DNA from: Streptomyces milbemycinicus
Lineage (GTDB): Bacteria; Actinomycetota; Actinomycetes; Streptomycetales; Streptomycetaceae
Length of the DNA: 54,164 bases
Assembly: GCF_002154605.1 (NCBI RefSeq)
Contig: NZ_MUNE01000189.1
Span: 1-54,164 of the forward strand
Direction: 5' to 3'
Shown: positions 46,269-54,164 of the stretch, in pieces
How the letters are laid out: every line of letters starts with the position of its first letter
How positions within the stretch are numbered: the first letter of the stretch is position 1
Translations under genes and position numbers: made by a program
The notes under the pieces: generated by a model
Seen by the model: only the letters and a program-made list of their open reading frames with translations
What the model was told of the DNA's origin: nothing
Databases searched by the model: none

Positions 46269-46733
46269 CTAGTCCGCGACCTCGACCTGGATCTCGACCT
46301 CGACCGGCGCGTCCAGCGGCAGCACCGCCACGCCCACGGCGCTGCGGGCGTGCACCCCCGCCTCGCCCAGCGCCTCGCCGAGCAGCTCACTCGCGCCGTT
46401 GACGACGCCCGGCTGCCCGGTGAAGTCCGGGGCCGAGGCGACGAAGCCCACGACCTTCACGACCCGTACGACCTTGTCCAGGTCGCCGATGGCCGACTTG
46501 ACCGCGGCCAGGGCGTTCAGCGCGCAGATCCGCGCCAGCTCCTTGGCCTCTTCCGGCGTCACCTCGGCGCCGACCTTGCCGGTCACGCCGAGCTTGCCGT
46601 TGACCATGGGCAGCTGGCCCGAGGTGTACACATACGCCCCGGAGCGGAGCGAGGGCACGTACGAGGCGAGGGGAGCCGCGACCTCCGGCAGGGTCAGGCC
46701 CAGCTCGGCGAGCTTGTCCTCGACCGCGCTCAT
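46269..46733 (-). CDS. RidA-family protein
   Basis: A 154-residue YjgF/YER057c/UK114 protein. RidA enzymes deaminate reactive enamine/imine intermediates. The segments [13 protein letters not shown] and a long C-terminal strand region are visible, but the conserved Arg of true RidA (R105-type, in CVEA) is not evident in the terminal [11 protein letters not shown], so it belongs to a divergent subfamily. The ATG at 46733 overlaps the DUF4177 stop, indicating coupling. Confidence 0.85.
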   Translation of the reverse strand: MSAVEDKLAELGLTLPEVAAPLASYVPSLRSGAYVYTSGQLPMVNGKLGVTGKVGAEVTPEEAKELARICALNALAAVKSAIGDLDKVVRVVKVVGFVASAPDFTGQPGVVNGASELLGEALGEAGVHARSAVGVAVLPLDAPVEVEIQVEVAD

Positions 46734-46891
46734 GCGGCCTTCTCCCGCTTGAGGTAGGCCACCAGCTGCTCGGGGTTGTTCGGCCCCGGCACGACCTGGA
46801 CGAGCTCCCAGCCGTCCTCGCCCCAGGTGTCCAGAATCTGCTTTGTGGCGTGTACGAGCAGCGGCACGGTCGCGTATTCCCACTTGGTCAT
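46730..46891 (-). CDS. DUF4177 small protein
   Basis: A 53-residue protein, [20 protein letters not shown], with the [14 protein letters not shown] motif of DUF4177. The function is unknown. It is the first gene of a two-gene unit with RidA, divergent from the ArsA-like gene by 72 bases. Confidence 0.82.
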   Translation of the reverse strand: MTKWEYATVPLLVHATKQILDTWGEDGWELVQVVPGPNNPEQLVAYLKREKAA

Positions 46892-46963
46892 AGGGCCGAC
46901 TGTAATGCCTGTCTGCCGGGGCCTGGTGCGTAGCCCGGACGACGACTGGTTAGGCTCCCCATT

Positions 46964-47941
46964 GTGAGCAGGCTCCATGTCGTCAGTGGCAAGGGCGGAA
47001 CCGGCAAGACCACGGTCGCCGCGGCACTCGCGCTGGCCCTCGCGGCCGACGGCAGGCGAACCCTGCTGGTCGAGGTCGAAGGCCGCCAGGGCATCGCACA
47101 ACTCTTCGAGACCGGGGCGCTGCCCTACGAGGAGCGGAAGATCGCCGGCGCGCCGGGCGGCGGTGAGGTGCACGCGCTCGCCATCGACCCCGAGTTCGCG
47201 CTCCTCGACTACCTCCACATGTTCTACAAGCTGGGTTCGGCCGGACGGGCGCTGAAAAAGCTCGGCGCGATCGACTTCGCGACCACCATCGCCCCCGGGC
47301 TGCGGGACGTCCTGCTGACCGGCAAGGCGTGCGAGGCGGTGCGCCGTAAGGGCAAGGACGGCCGCTTCGTCTACGACTACGTCGTGATGGACGCGCCGCC
47401 GACCGGCCGGATCACCCGCTTTCTGAACGTCAACCACGAGGTGGCGGGGCTGGCCAGGACCGGCCCGATACACAATCAGGCGCAGGCCGTGATGCGCGTG
47501 CTGAAGTCCCCCGAGACGGCGGTCCATATGGTCACGCTGCTGGAGGAGATGCCGGTCCAGGAGACCGCGGACGGCATCGGGGAGCTGCGCGCCGACGGCC
47601 TGCCGACCGGTGCGGTCATCATCAACATGGTGCGACCGGCGATCCTCGACCACGCGGCCGTCGACGCCGCCGCCAACGGCCGGCGCGCCGCCGTCGCCAA
47701 GGCCCTGTCCCAGGCGGGGCTGGGCGGTGCGCGCCGCGGTGGGCTCGCCGAGCGGCTGGTGGACCCGCTGCTGGAGCAGGCCCGTGAGCACGCGGAGCGG
47801 GTCGCCCTGGAGCGGGCGCAGCGGGCGGAGCTGACGGGCCTGGAGCTGCCCCTGTACGAGCTGGAGCTGCTCACCGACGGCGTCGACCTGGCCGGCCTGT
47901 ACCGGCTCGCTACGGATCTGCGTAAGCAGTGGCCGATGTGA
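46964..47941 (+). CDS. ArsA/GET3-like ATPase, first of a pair
   Basis: A 325-residue P-loop ATPase with deviant Walker A VVSGKGGTGKTT and VVMDAPPTGRI. Named an ion-transporting ATPase in Streptomyces; actual role unproven. The GTG at 46964 has no Shine-Dalgarno sequence, but TAGGCT ends 7 bases upstream, so a leaderless transcript is likely. Paralogous to the next gene; the two may form a heterodimer as actinobacterial ArsA-like pairs do. Both lie just upstream of wblA, as in S. coelicolor. Confidence 0.9.
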   Translation: MSRLHVVSGKGGTGKTTVAAALALALAADGRRTLLVEVEGRQGIAQLFETGALPYEERKIAGAPGGGEVHALAIDPEFALLDYLHMFYKLGSAGRALKKLGAIDFATTIAPGLRDVLLTGKACEAVRRKGKDGRFVYDYVVMDAPPTGRITRFLNVNHEVAGLARTGPIHNQAQAVMRVLKSPETAVHMVTLLEEMPVQETADGIGELRADGLPTGAVIINMVRPAILDHAAVDAAANGRRAAVAKALSQAGLGGARRGGLAERLVDPLLEQAREHAERVALERAQRAELTGLELPLYELELLTDGVDLAGLYRLATDLRKQWPM

Positions 47942-48074
47942 GCCGCACGGGCGACGGCGGCGACACGAGCGGCGCGACACGAGCGGCGCAATCCACACCA
48001 TCAGCGCAATCGGCATGAACGGTACGAGCGGGCGGTACGCGTCGTACGCGCCGTACGCAGGAGGCGGCAGAAGC

Positions 48075-49484
48075 ATGGACATGGCACCGCAGCTGGACAC
48101 CGACGCACTGCTGGCCGACCCCGAAACCCGCATCATCGTGTGCTGCGGCTCCGGCGGCGTCGGCAAGACCACGACGGCCGCGGCCCTGGGTGTACGGGCC
48201 GCGGAGCGGGGCCGTAAGGCCGTCGTCCTCACCATCGACCCGGCCCGCCGGCTCGCGCAGTCGATGGGCATCGACGCGCTGGACAACGTGCCGCGCCGCG
48301 TCGAGGGCATCGACGGCGCGGCGGGCGGCGAGCTGCACGCCATGATGCTGGACATGAAGCGGACCTTCGACGAGTTCGTCGAGGCGCACGCCGACCCTGA
48401 GCGCGCCCGCGCGATCCTGGCCAACCCCTTCTACCAATCACTTTCGGCCGGTTTCGCGGGCACGCAGGAGTACATGGCCATGGAGAAGCTGGGCCAGCTG
48501 CGGGCCCGCGACGAATGGGACCTGATCATCGTCGACACGCCGCCGAGCCGGTCGGCGCTGGACTTCCTGGACGCGCCCAAGCGCCTCGGCTCCTTCCTGG
48601 ACGGGAAGTTCATCAAAATCCTGATGGCACCGGCGAAAGTCGGCGGCAGGGCCGGGATGAAGTTCCTGAACGTGGGCGTGTCGATGATGACCGGCACGGT
48701 CAGCAAGGTCCTGGGCGGGCAGCTGATGCGCGACGTACAGACCTTTGCCGCCGCCATGGACACGATGTTCGGCGGCTTCCGCACCCGCGCGGAGGCCACG
48801 TACCGGCTGCTACAGGCGCCGGGCACGGCCTTCCTGGTGGTGGCGGCCCCGGAGCGGGACGCGCTGCGCGAGGCGGCGTACTTCGTGGAGCGGCTGGCCG
48901 CGGACCGGATGCCGCTGGCGGGGCTGGTGCTGAACCGGGTGCACGGGAGCGGTGCCGTGCAGCTCTCGGCGGAGCGGGCGCTGGCGGCCGCGGAGACGCT
49001 GTCCCTGGGTCTGGCGGAGACATCGGGCGCGTCGAATCCGGCGCAGCCAGCCAACCCAAGGGGCTCGGCAGGCCCGGCAGACACGACAGACCTGGCGAGC
49101 GAGGCAGGCGAGGCCGAGGGCGCGACCCTCACCGTCAACAGCCCAGAAAATCTTGCCGAAGACGGCATTGTCGACCCCGGTTCAGGGCATGCTCAAGAGC
49201 AGAACGCCTCAGCGGCGGACGACTCCTCGGCATCTGACCCCGACGGCTCCCCCACGTCGGCAGAGCGGCTGGCCGTGGGGCTGCTCCGGCTGCACGCGGA
49301 GCGTATGCAGGTGCTCACCCGCGAGCAGCGCACACACCATCGCTTCACGACGCTGCACCCCGAGGTTCCCGTGGCGGAAGTGGCCGCGCTCCCCGGCGAC
49401 GTACATGACCTCGCGGGGTTGCGAGCGATCGGCGAGCGCTTGGCGGAGCAGCCAGAGCGGCAGCCCAAGAGCGCGGCGGGCTAG
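48075..49484 (+). CDS. ArsA/GET3-like ATPase, second of a pair
   Basis: A 469-residue P-loop ATPase with IVCCGSGGVGKTTTAAA and LIIVDTPPSRSALDFLDAP. I chose the ATG at 48075 (AGGAGG about 11 bases upstream); an ATG at 48015 is in frame. A low-complexity insert of about 85 residues (SGASNPAQPANPRGS onward to GSPTS) interrupts the C-terminal domain before SAERLAVGLLRLH. The 133 bases between the pair contain short tandem repeats (GACACGAGCGGCGC twice). Confidence 0.88.
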   Translation: MDMAPQLDTDALLADPETRIIVCCGSGGVGKTTTAAALGVRAAERGRKAVVLTIDPARRLAQSMGIDALDNVPRRVEGIDGAAGGELHAMMLDMKRTFDEFVEAHADPERARAILANPFYQSLSAGFAGTQEYMAMEKLGQLRARDEWDLIIVDTPPSRSALDFLDAPKRLGSFLDGKFIKILMAPAKVGGRAGMKFLNVGVSMMTGTVSKVLGGQLMRDVQTFAAAMDTMFGGFRTRAEATYRLLQAPGTAFLVVAAPERDALREAAYFVERLAADRMPLAGLVLNRVHGSGAVQLSAERALAAAETLSLGLAETSGASNPAQPANPRGSAGPADTTDLASEAGEAEGATLTVNSPENLAEDGIVDPGSGHAQEQNASAADDSSASDPDGSPTSAERLAVGLLRLHAERMQVLTREQRTHHRFTTLHPEVPVAEVAALPGDVHDLAGLRAIGERLAEQPERQPKSAAG

Positions 49485-49512
49485 CAGCCGCGCGAGGGCA
49501 TCACGGCACCCC

Positions 49513-49548
49513 GAACTCACGCATGTGCATGGAACTCACGCATGCGCA
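49513..49548. repeat. 17-bp imperfect direct repeat
   Basis: GAACTCACGCATGTGCA (49513-49529) and GAACTCACGCATGCGCA (49532-49548), one mismatch, in the convergent gap after the ArsA pair. Confidence 0.7.
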
Positions 49549-49691
49549 CGTGACCACCGCCTGGGTCGTGACGTGGTGATGAGAGAAACGAAACGTCACA
49601 CCGCCAGGATGGATTGCCTGACGGCCCAAGCTGTCCGAGAACGCACGGACGCAAGCGACCGGACACCCTGAGGCCCTTGGCCGACCACCGG

Positions 49692-49722
49692 CCGCAGACC
49701 GCAGACCGCAGACCGCAGACCG
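49692..49722. repeat. 7-bp tandem repeat
   Basis: Four copies of CCGCAGA followed by a partial copy, in the 286-base gap between the ArsA-like gene and wblA. No clean terminator was seen in this gap. Confidence 0.85.
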
Positions 49723-49770
49723 CCCGAACGTCAGCCGTCAGCCGTCGCCCGCCCGAACGCCGATCGCCCG

Positions 49771-50106
49771 CTACCCGACGGCGGCGAAGCGCTCGTATTC
49801 CTCGTCGTCGAGCGGCAGGATGCCCGCGCCGCGCTCGTACTCGAGGCGCGCGGTCTCCAGCAGCCGGCGCCAAGAGGTGACCGTGGGACGGCGGCGCAGT
49901 AGCGCCCTCCGCTCACGCTCGGTCATGCCACCCCACACGCCGAACTCGACGCGGTTGTCCAGCGCGTCGGCAAGGCACTCGGTGCGCACCGGACACCCGG
50001 TGCAGACCGCTTTGGCCCTGTTCTGTGCCGCGCCTTGAACAAATAGTTCATCTGGATCAGTCGTGCGACAGGCGGCCTGCGCACTCCAGTCGGTTACCCA
50101 GCCCAT
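49771..50106 (-). CDS. wblA: WhiB-like regulator WblA
   Basis: A 111-residue iron-sulfur protein that broadly controls differentiation and antibiotic output in Streptomyces. The four cluster cysteines are in AACRTTD, AVCTGC and TECLAD; the turn motif GVWGG and a basic C-terminal half (RERRALLRRRPTVTSWRRLL) follow. I chose the ATG at 50106 (MGWVTDWSAQAACR), the start known for the family; GGAGAGG lies about 11 bases upstream. It is divergent from the penicillin-binding protein gene. Confidence 0.96.
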   Translation of the reverse strand: MGWVTDWSAQAACRTTDPDELFVQGAAQNRAKAVCTGCPVRTECLADALDNRVEFGVWGGMTERERRALLRRRPTVTSWRRLLETARLEYERGAGILPLDDEEYERFAAVG

Positions 50107-50378
50107 GCTGGCGCCGTCCTCTCCCGATTCGGAGCTCCCCCACGGCGACAAACGGCATATTCACCGTCGCCAGTTGAGGACGTTACGGAAGGCGGACAGG
50201 GTGCAACACCCCCTGCGGGCCCAATCTTGGATGGCCCGAACGGACTATGGGTACGCGGCAGATCACCCAACGGAGTGAGCTGACGACATGCGCGACTTAC
50301 CGCACAAATAGGGGTAGTTCACCCACTCCAAAAGGGGTGGGACATAACACAAGACAGCAAATGGGGCAGGTCTCATCA

Positions 50379-50392
50379 CTCACTTGAGTGAG
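50379..50392. promoter_or_regulatory. inverted repeat in the wblA upstream region
   Basis: CTCACT-TG-AGTGAG in the 385-base divergent gap. The gap (50107-50491) is moderately AT rich and holds no gene; it contains further short repeats (for example around 50310-50340) and must carry the regulated wblA promoter. Confidence 0.45.
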
Positions 50393-50479
50393 AGGGGTGA
50401 TGGTGCTCGACCGCACCGAAGTGACTGGCGTGAATCAGCGTATGCGAACAGGTGGTCCCCTGTCCGGCGATTCGGCACG

Positions 50480-50485
50480 TAGGCT
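50480..50485 (+). promoter_or_regulatory. -10 box of a probable leaderless transcript
   Basis: TAGGCT followed by six bases and the ATG at 50492, so transcription would start at the start codon. No Shine-Dalgarno sequence is present; the -35 box is not clear. Confidence 0.5.
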
Positions 50486-50491
50486 GCCCCC

Positions 50492-52753
50492 ATGGGTAAC
50501 AAGCGTTCGGGCGGAGGTCTGTCCCCCGCTCAGCAGGCCGCGAAGTTCCTCGGCGTCAGCGTGCTCGCGGGAGCGGTGCTGGCCGGGCTCGCGCTGCCCG
50601 CCGTCGGCGCGATCGGACTCGCGGCCAAGGGAACGGTCGAGCAATTCGACGAAATTCCGGCCAATCTCAAAAGGCCGCCGCTCAGCGAGCGGACCACCAT
50701 CCTGGACGCCAAGGGCGGCGAGATCGCGAAGGTCTACTCCCGCGACCGCACCATCGTGGACCTCAAGGACATCTCCCCGTACATGCGGAAGGCGATCGTC
50801 GCGATCGAGGACGCGCGCTTCTACGAACACGGGGCGATCGACCCCAAGGGTGTGCTGCGCGCGCTCAACAACAACGCGCAGGACGGCGGCGTCTCCCAGG
50901 GTGCCTCCACACTCACCCAGCAGTATGTGAAGAACGTCTTCGTGGAGGAGGCGGGCAACGACGAGAAGGCGGTCGCCGAGGCCCAGAAGAAGTCCATAGG
51001 CCGCAAGATCAAGGAGCTGAAGTACGCGATCCAGGTCGAGAAGGAACTGGGCAAGCAGCGGATCCTGCAGAACTACCTCAACATCACCTTCTTCGGCCAG
51101 CAGGCCTACGGTGTCGAGGCGGCCTCCCAGCGCTACTTCAGCAAGCACGCCAAGGATCTGAAGCTGGAGGAGGCCGCGCTGCTGGCCGGTCTCGTCCAGT
51201 CGCCCAGCAGCTACGACCCGGTCAACAACGCGGAGGTGGCCAAGGCCCGCCGCAACACCGTGCTGCAGCGCATGGCCGACGTGAAGGACGTCACCCAGGC
51301 TCAGGCCGACGCGGCGAAGAAGAAGCCTCTCGGGCTCAAGGTCAGCTCGCCCAAGAACGGCTGCATCACGGCCGTGAGCGGCGCCGGGTTCTTCTGTGAC
51401 TACGTCCGCGAGGTCTTCCTCAACGACCCGGTCTTCGGCAAGACCCGCGAGGCACGCTCCCAGCGCTGGAACCGCGGCGGCCTGACGATCCGTACGACCC
51501 TGGACCCGAAGGCCCAGCAGTCGGTCCAGAACTCGATCAAGTCCCATGTCTACAAGGACGACCCGGTCGCCACCGCCGTCACGCTCGTCGAGCCCGGCAC
51601 CGGCAAGGTGGTCGCGATGGGCCAGTCCAGGCCGTACGGCTTCGGGCCCAACGACCTGACGATCAACCTGTCCGCGGACCATGCCATGGGCGGCTCGAAC
51701 TACGGCTTCCAGGTCGGCTCGACGTTCAAGCCGATCACCGCCGCGGCCGCCCTCGAGCAGGGCAAGAAGCCGTACCAGCGCTACTCCTCGCCGTACGAGA
51801 TGGACTACCCGAGCCCGGTGTCCACCTGCAACGGCTCCTGGTCCAACAACGAGGGCGCGTCCCTCACGAACGAGGACCCCAAGGAGAAGGGCCCGTACGG
51901 CCTGAGGGAAGCGCTCGCGAAGTCGATCAACACCTACTTCGTGCAGATGATCAGTGACATCGGCGTCTGCCCGGTCACCGAGATGGCCGCCAAGATGGGC
52001 GTGCACCGCGCCGACGGCAAGAAGCTCAACCAGGTGCCCGCCATCACCCTCGGCACGGACGGCTTCTCGCCGCTGACGATGGCCAACGCGTACGCGACCT
52101 TCGCCAACCGCGGTATCTACTGCACCCCGGTGTTCATCGAGTCGATCACCGGCCCGGGCGGCAAGGACCTCGAGGTCCCCAAGTCCTCGTGCACCCGCGC
52201 CATGTCGGAGAAGACCGCCGACACCATGAACACCCTGCTGCGCGGCGTGGTCGAGGACGGCACCGGCCAGAAGGCGGGCCTGGAGAACCGGCCGAGCGCC
52301 GGTAAGACGGGTACGACGGACGAGCGCAAGGCCGCCTGGTTCGTCGGCTACACCCCGAACCTCGCCGGCGCGGTCTGGGTCGGCGGCTCCGGCTCCAAGG
52401 GCGTCAAGATGGAGAACATCCGGATCGGCGGCATCCTCCACGACAAGGTCTACGGCGCGGACACCCCCGGCCCCATCTGGAAGGACGCCATGAGCGGCGC
52501 CCTGGAGGGCAAGCCGGTGGAGAACTTCGTCACCGTGCCGATCAAGGACCCGAATGAGAAGCCCCGCGACGACGACAAGGACCACGGCGACAAGCCGGGC
52601 CGCGACAACGGCGGGAACAACGGCGGCGACAGCCCGTGGCCGGACATCACCCTCCCGCCGGACGTGATCGGCGGCGGGGACGGCGGCAACCGGGGCGGAA
52701 ACGGCAACGGCGGAAACGGCAACGGGAACAGCAACGGTTGGAACTTCCCGTAG
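50492..52753 (+). CDS. class A penicillin-binding protein
   Basis: A 753-residue bifunctional peptidoglycan synthase anchored by one N-terminal helix. The glycosyltransferase (GT51) motifs are AIEDARFYEHGAIDPKG and QGASTLTQQYVKN. The transpeptidase motifs are GSTFKPI (SxxK), SINTYF (SxN) and AGKTGTT (KTG). The tail is Asp/Lys then Gly/Asn rich. It lies next to wblA in conserved order and has no obvious operon partner. Confidence 0.95.
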   Translation: MGNKRSGGGLSPAQQAAKFLGVSVLAGAVLAGLALPAVGAIGLAAKGTVEQFDEIPANLKRPPLSERTTILDAKGGEIAKVYSRDRTIVDLKDISPYMRKAIVAIEDARFYEHGAIDPKGVLRALNNNAQDGGVSQGASTLTQQYVKNVFVEEAGNDEKAVAEAQKKSIGRKIKELKYAIQVEKELGKQRILQNYLNITFFGQQAYGVEAASQRYFSKHAKDLKLEEAALLAGLVQSPSSYDPVNNAEVAKARRNTVLQRMADVKDVTQAQADAAKKKPLGLKVSSPKNGCITAVSGAGFFCDYVREVFLNDPVFGKTREARSQRWNRGGLTIRTTLDPKAQQSVQNSIKSHVYKDDPVATAVTLVEPGTGKVVAMGQSRPYGFGPNDLTINLSADHAMGGSNYGFQVGSTFKPITAAAALEQGKKPYQRYSSPYEMDYPSPVSTCNGSWSNNEGASLTNEDPKEKGPYGLREALAKSINTYFVQMISDIGVCPVTEMAAKMGVHRADGKKLNQVPAITLGTDGFSPLTMANAYATFANRGIYCTPVFIESITGPGGKDLEVPKSSCTRAMSEKTADTMNTLLRGVVEDGTGQKAGLENRPSAGKTGTTDERKAAWFVGYTPNLAGAVWVGGSGSKGVKMENIRIGGILHDKVYGADTPGPIWKDAMSGALEGKPVENFVTVPIKDPNEKPRDDDKDHGDKPGRDNGGNNGGDSPWPDITLPPDVIGGGDGGNRGGNGNGGNGNGNSNGWNFP

Positions 52754-52826
52754 CGCGTGGCTGAGCGCCGAGAAGTGATCGGCGCGGCAAGACAGGGCCG
52801 AGACGGCCCAGACAGGTGAAGACAAG

Positions 52827-52859
52827 GAAGCGGGCCCGGACACCGTCCGGGCCCGCTTC
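52827..52859. terminator. strong hairpin between convergent genes
   Basis: A 15-bp perfect stem (52827-52841 with 52845-52859) with a 3-base loop. It serves the penicillin-binding protein gene and the yqeY gene. Confidence 0.9.
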
Positions 52860-52890
52860 GTCTTCGCTCTTGATACCGCCCCTGGGTGCG

Positions 52891-53361
52891 TCAGCCCTCG
52901 GCGAGCCGCCGCTTGACCGCGGCGGCCACCCGGCCGCCCTCGGCCCGGCCCGCGACCTTCGGGTTCACGATCTTCATCACCGCGCCCATGGCCCGCGGCC
53001 CCTGCGCACCGCCCGCCGCGGCCTCCTGTACGGCCTCCGCCACCAGCGCGTCCAGCTCCTCGTCCGTGAGCTGCTTGGGCAGATACTCGGCGAGCACCAC
53101 GCCCTCGGCCCGCTCCCGCTCGGCCTGCTCCGCCCGCCCGCCCTGCGCGAACGCCTCAGCCGCCTCGCGCCGCTTCTTGGCCTCGCGCGCGATGATCTTC
53201 TCCACCTCGGCATCGGACAGCTCCCGGGCGGTCTCGCCCGCGACCTCTTCCTTCTGGATCGCGGTGAGGGTCAGCCGGAGCGTAGCGGAGCGCAGCTCGT
53301 CACGCGTCTTGATCGCTGCGGTGAGATCGTCCTGCAGCCTGGACTTGAGCGTGGTGGTCAT
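52891..53361 (-). CDS. GatB/YqeY-domain protein
   Basis: A 156-residue YqeY-like protein with TLKSRLQDDLTAAIKTRDELR at the N-terminus, a long charged helix (EKIIAREAKKRREAAEAF), YLPKQLTDEEL and a C-terminal VMKIVNPKVAGRAEGG. It resembles the tRNA-binding tail domain of GatB; its free-standing role is unknown. The gene is alone, divergent from the metallophosphoesterase. Confidence 0.92.
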   Translation of the reverse strand: MTTTLKSRLQDDLTAAIKTRDELRSATLRLTLTAIQKEEVAGETARELSDAEVEKIIAREAKKRREAAEAFAQGGRAEQAERERAEGVVLAEYLPKQLTDEELDALVAEAVQEAAAGGAQGPRAMGAVMKIVNPKVAGRAEGGRVAAAVKRRLAEG

Positions 53362-53438
53362 GCCGTCGAGTCTGCCAGCCCTTGCCGGGAATCACCCGAA
53401 GATTTCTCGCCCGGCCACGGTCTGCGACCATGGTGACC

Positions 53439-54164
53439 ATGCGCGCGCGATACGGAGTACCCCTGGGAATCACGGCGGTCGGCGCCGCCGGCCTCGTCTA
53501 TGCCGCCGGCTTCGAGGTCCGGTCCTTCCGCCTCCGACGGGTGACCGTCCCCGTACTGCCACGCGGCATGCGGCCGCTGCGCGTCCTCCAGGTCTCCGAC
53601 ATCCACATGGTCAGCGGCCAGCGCAAGAAGCAGCGCTGGCTCCAGTCCCTCGCCGGGCTCCGCCCCGATTTCGTCATCAACACGGGTGACAACCTCTCCG
53701 ACCCCGAGGGCGTCCCCGAGACGCTGGACGCGCTCGGCCCGCTCATGGAGTTCCCGGGCGCGTACGTCTTCGGCTCCAACGACTACTACGGCCCCAAGCC
53801 GCGCAATCCGGCCCGCTATCTGCTGGAGAAGGCGAGCGGCAAGCACGGCCTGAACGGCAATCCCCCCGTGGTCGGCGCGATCCACAACCCCTGGAAAGAG
53901 CTGCGCGACACCTTCGACGCGGCCGGCTGGGTCAACCTTTCCAACGCCCGCGGCCGGCTGAAGCTGGACGACGTGGAGATCGCCATGACCGGCCTGGACG
54001 ACCCCCACATCAAGCGCGACCGCTACGGCGAGGTGGCCGGCGGCCCCGAATCGGACGCCGACCTCTCCCTGGCCGTCGTCCACGCCCCCTACCTGCGCGT
54101 CCTCGACGCCTTCACCGCCGACCGCTACCCCCTGATCCTCGCCGGCCACACCCACGGCGGCCAG
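53439..54164 (+). CDS. metallophosphoesterase (cut by window end)
   Basis: The first 242 residues of a calcineurin-like phosphoesterase. A short N-terminal hydrophobic segment (GITAVGAAGLVYAAGF) suggests a membrane anchor. Metal motifs are VSDIHMV, NTGDNL, GSNDYY (in place of the common GNHD) and the final GHTHGGQ at the window edge. ATG 53430 and GTG 53433 are in-frame alternatives. The frame has no stop within the window. Confidence 0.9.
   Translation, partial: MRARYGVPLGITAVGAAGLVYAAGFEVRSFRLRRVTVPVLPRGMRPLRVLQVSDIHMVSGQRKKQRWLQSLAGLRPDFVINTGDNLSDPEGVPETLDALGPLMEFPGAYVFGSNDYYGPKPRNPARYLLEKASGKHGLNGNPPVVGAIHNPWKELRDTFDAAGWVNLSNARGRLKLDDVEIAMTGLDDPHIKRDRYGEVAGGPESDADLSLAVVHAPYLRVLDAFTADRYPLILAGHTHGGQ

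Noticed and set aside
46730..48424. Long minus-strand frame covering the first ArsA-like gene
   Set aside because: Only its last 53 codons (46730-46891) are a real gene (DUF4177); the rest is antisense to the ATPase.
50435..52843. 802-codon open frame opposite the penicillin-binding protein gene
   Set aside because: Antisense artefact of codon bias.

Overview
The window is chromosomal DNA from a Streptomyces or a very close relative. It has very high GC with strong third-position bias, many GTG starts, frequent ATGA/GTGA stop-start overlaps, and a gene order I recognise from memory of the Streptomyces coelicolor bldG-to-wblA interval: hppA, anti-sigma gene, bldG, helicase, Tad operon, HAD phosphatase, acsA, nhaA, marP-like, nth, crp, two ArsA-like ATPases, wblA, penicillin-binding protein. 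No rRNA, tRNA or CRISPR array was seen.

Layout. 1-810: a lipoprotein gene next to a 9-bp tandem repeat. 1061-4735: H+-pyrophosphatase, then the bldG anti-anti-sigma gene and its partner anti-sigma gene, all on the minus strand. 4790-7243: an MrfA-like DEAD/DEAH helicase on the plus strand. 7531-10416 and 21978-23710: the 'helicase/secretion neighbourhood' Tad pilus operon (Ssd/CpaE-like, TadA ATPase, TadB, TadC, pilin-like DUF4244 and two TadE-like proteins), which has been cut in two.

The cut is the main result. Between 11005 and 21986 lies a 10,980-bp integrated element of the actinomycete integrative and conjugative type. It carries a large serine integrase at its right end, a RepSA-like replication initiator, an FtsK/TraB-like DNA translocase, a DUF2637/SpdB-like membrane protein, two small conserved-looking proteins, a GntR-family (KorSA-like) repressor with repeated operators, an XRE/NUDIX pair, a lone cupin and a 1.15-kb stretch without a gene but with several hairpins. 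It sits inside the Walker A codons of tadA. Joining the flanks at a shared GG dinucleotide restores an uninterrupted 402-codon tadA reading ISGGTGSGKS. Joining the two element ends gives a 48-bp attP with 23-bp inverted arms around the same GG. This looks like a reversible interruption of the Tad/Flp pilus motor.

23711-33426: a structured intergenic region with a DnaA-box-like site, a HAD phosphatase, a probable 6S RNA, a degenerate Fic-like protein, a CooC/MinD-like ATPase, a secreted deacetylase-like lipoprotein, a SulP-carbonic anhydrase fusion, and acetyl-CoA synthetase. 33703-41931: NhaA, a holin-X-like membrane protein, an epoxide-hydrolase-like enzyme, a MarP-like protease, CoA pyrophosphatase, endonuclease III, Crp and a metallo-hydrolase. 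41931-49484: a NUDIX enzyme, an HTH-membrane-trefoil protein, an NlpC/P60 protein with the catalytic Cys changed to Ser, a VOC protein, RidA, DUF4177 and the paired ArsA-like ATPases. 49771-54164: wblA, divergent from a class A penicillin-binding protein, then YqeY and a metallophosphoesterase cut by the window edge.

Several genes bear on development (bldG, crp, wblA, ssd-like) and cell-surface biology (Tad pilus, penicillin-binding protein, NlpC/P60, deacetylase). All calls come from reading the sequence by eye; family names are recognition from motifs, not search results.
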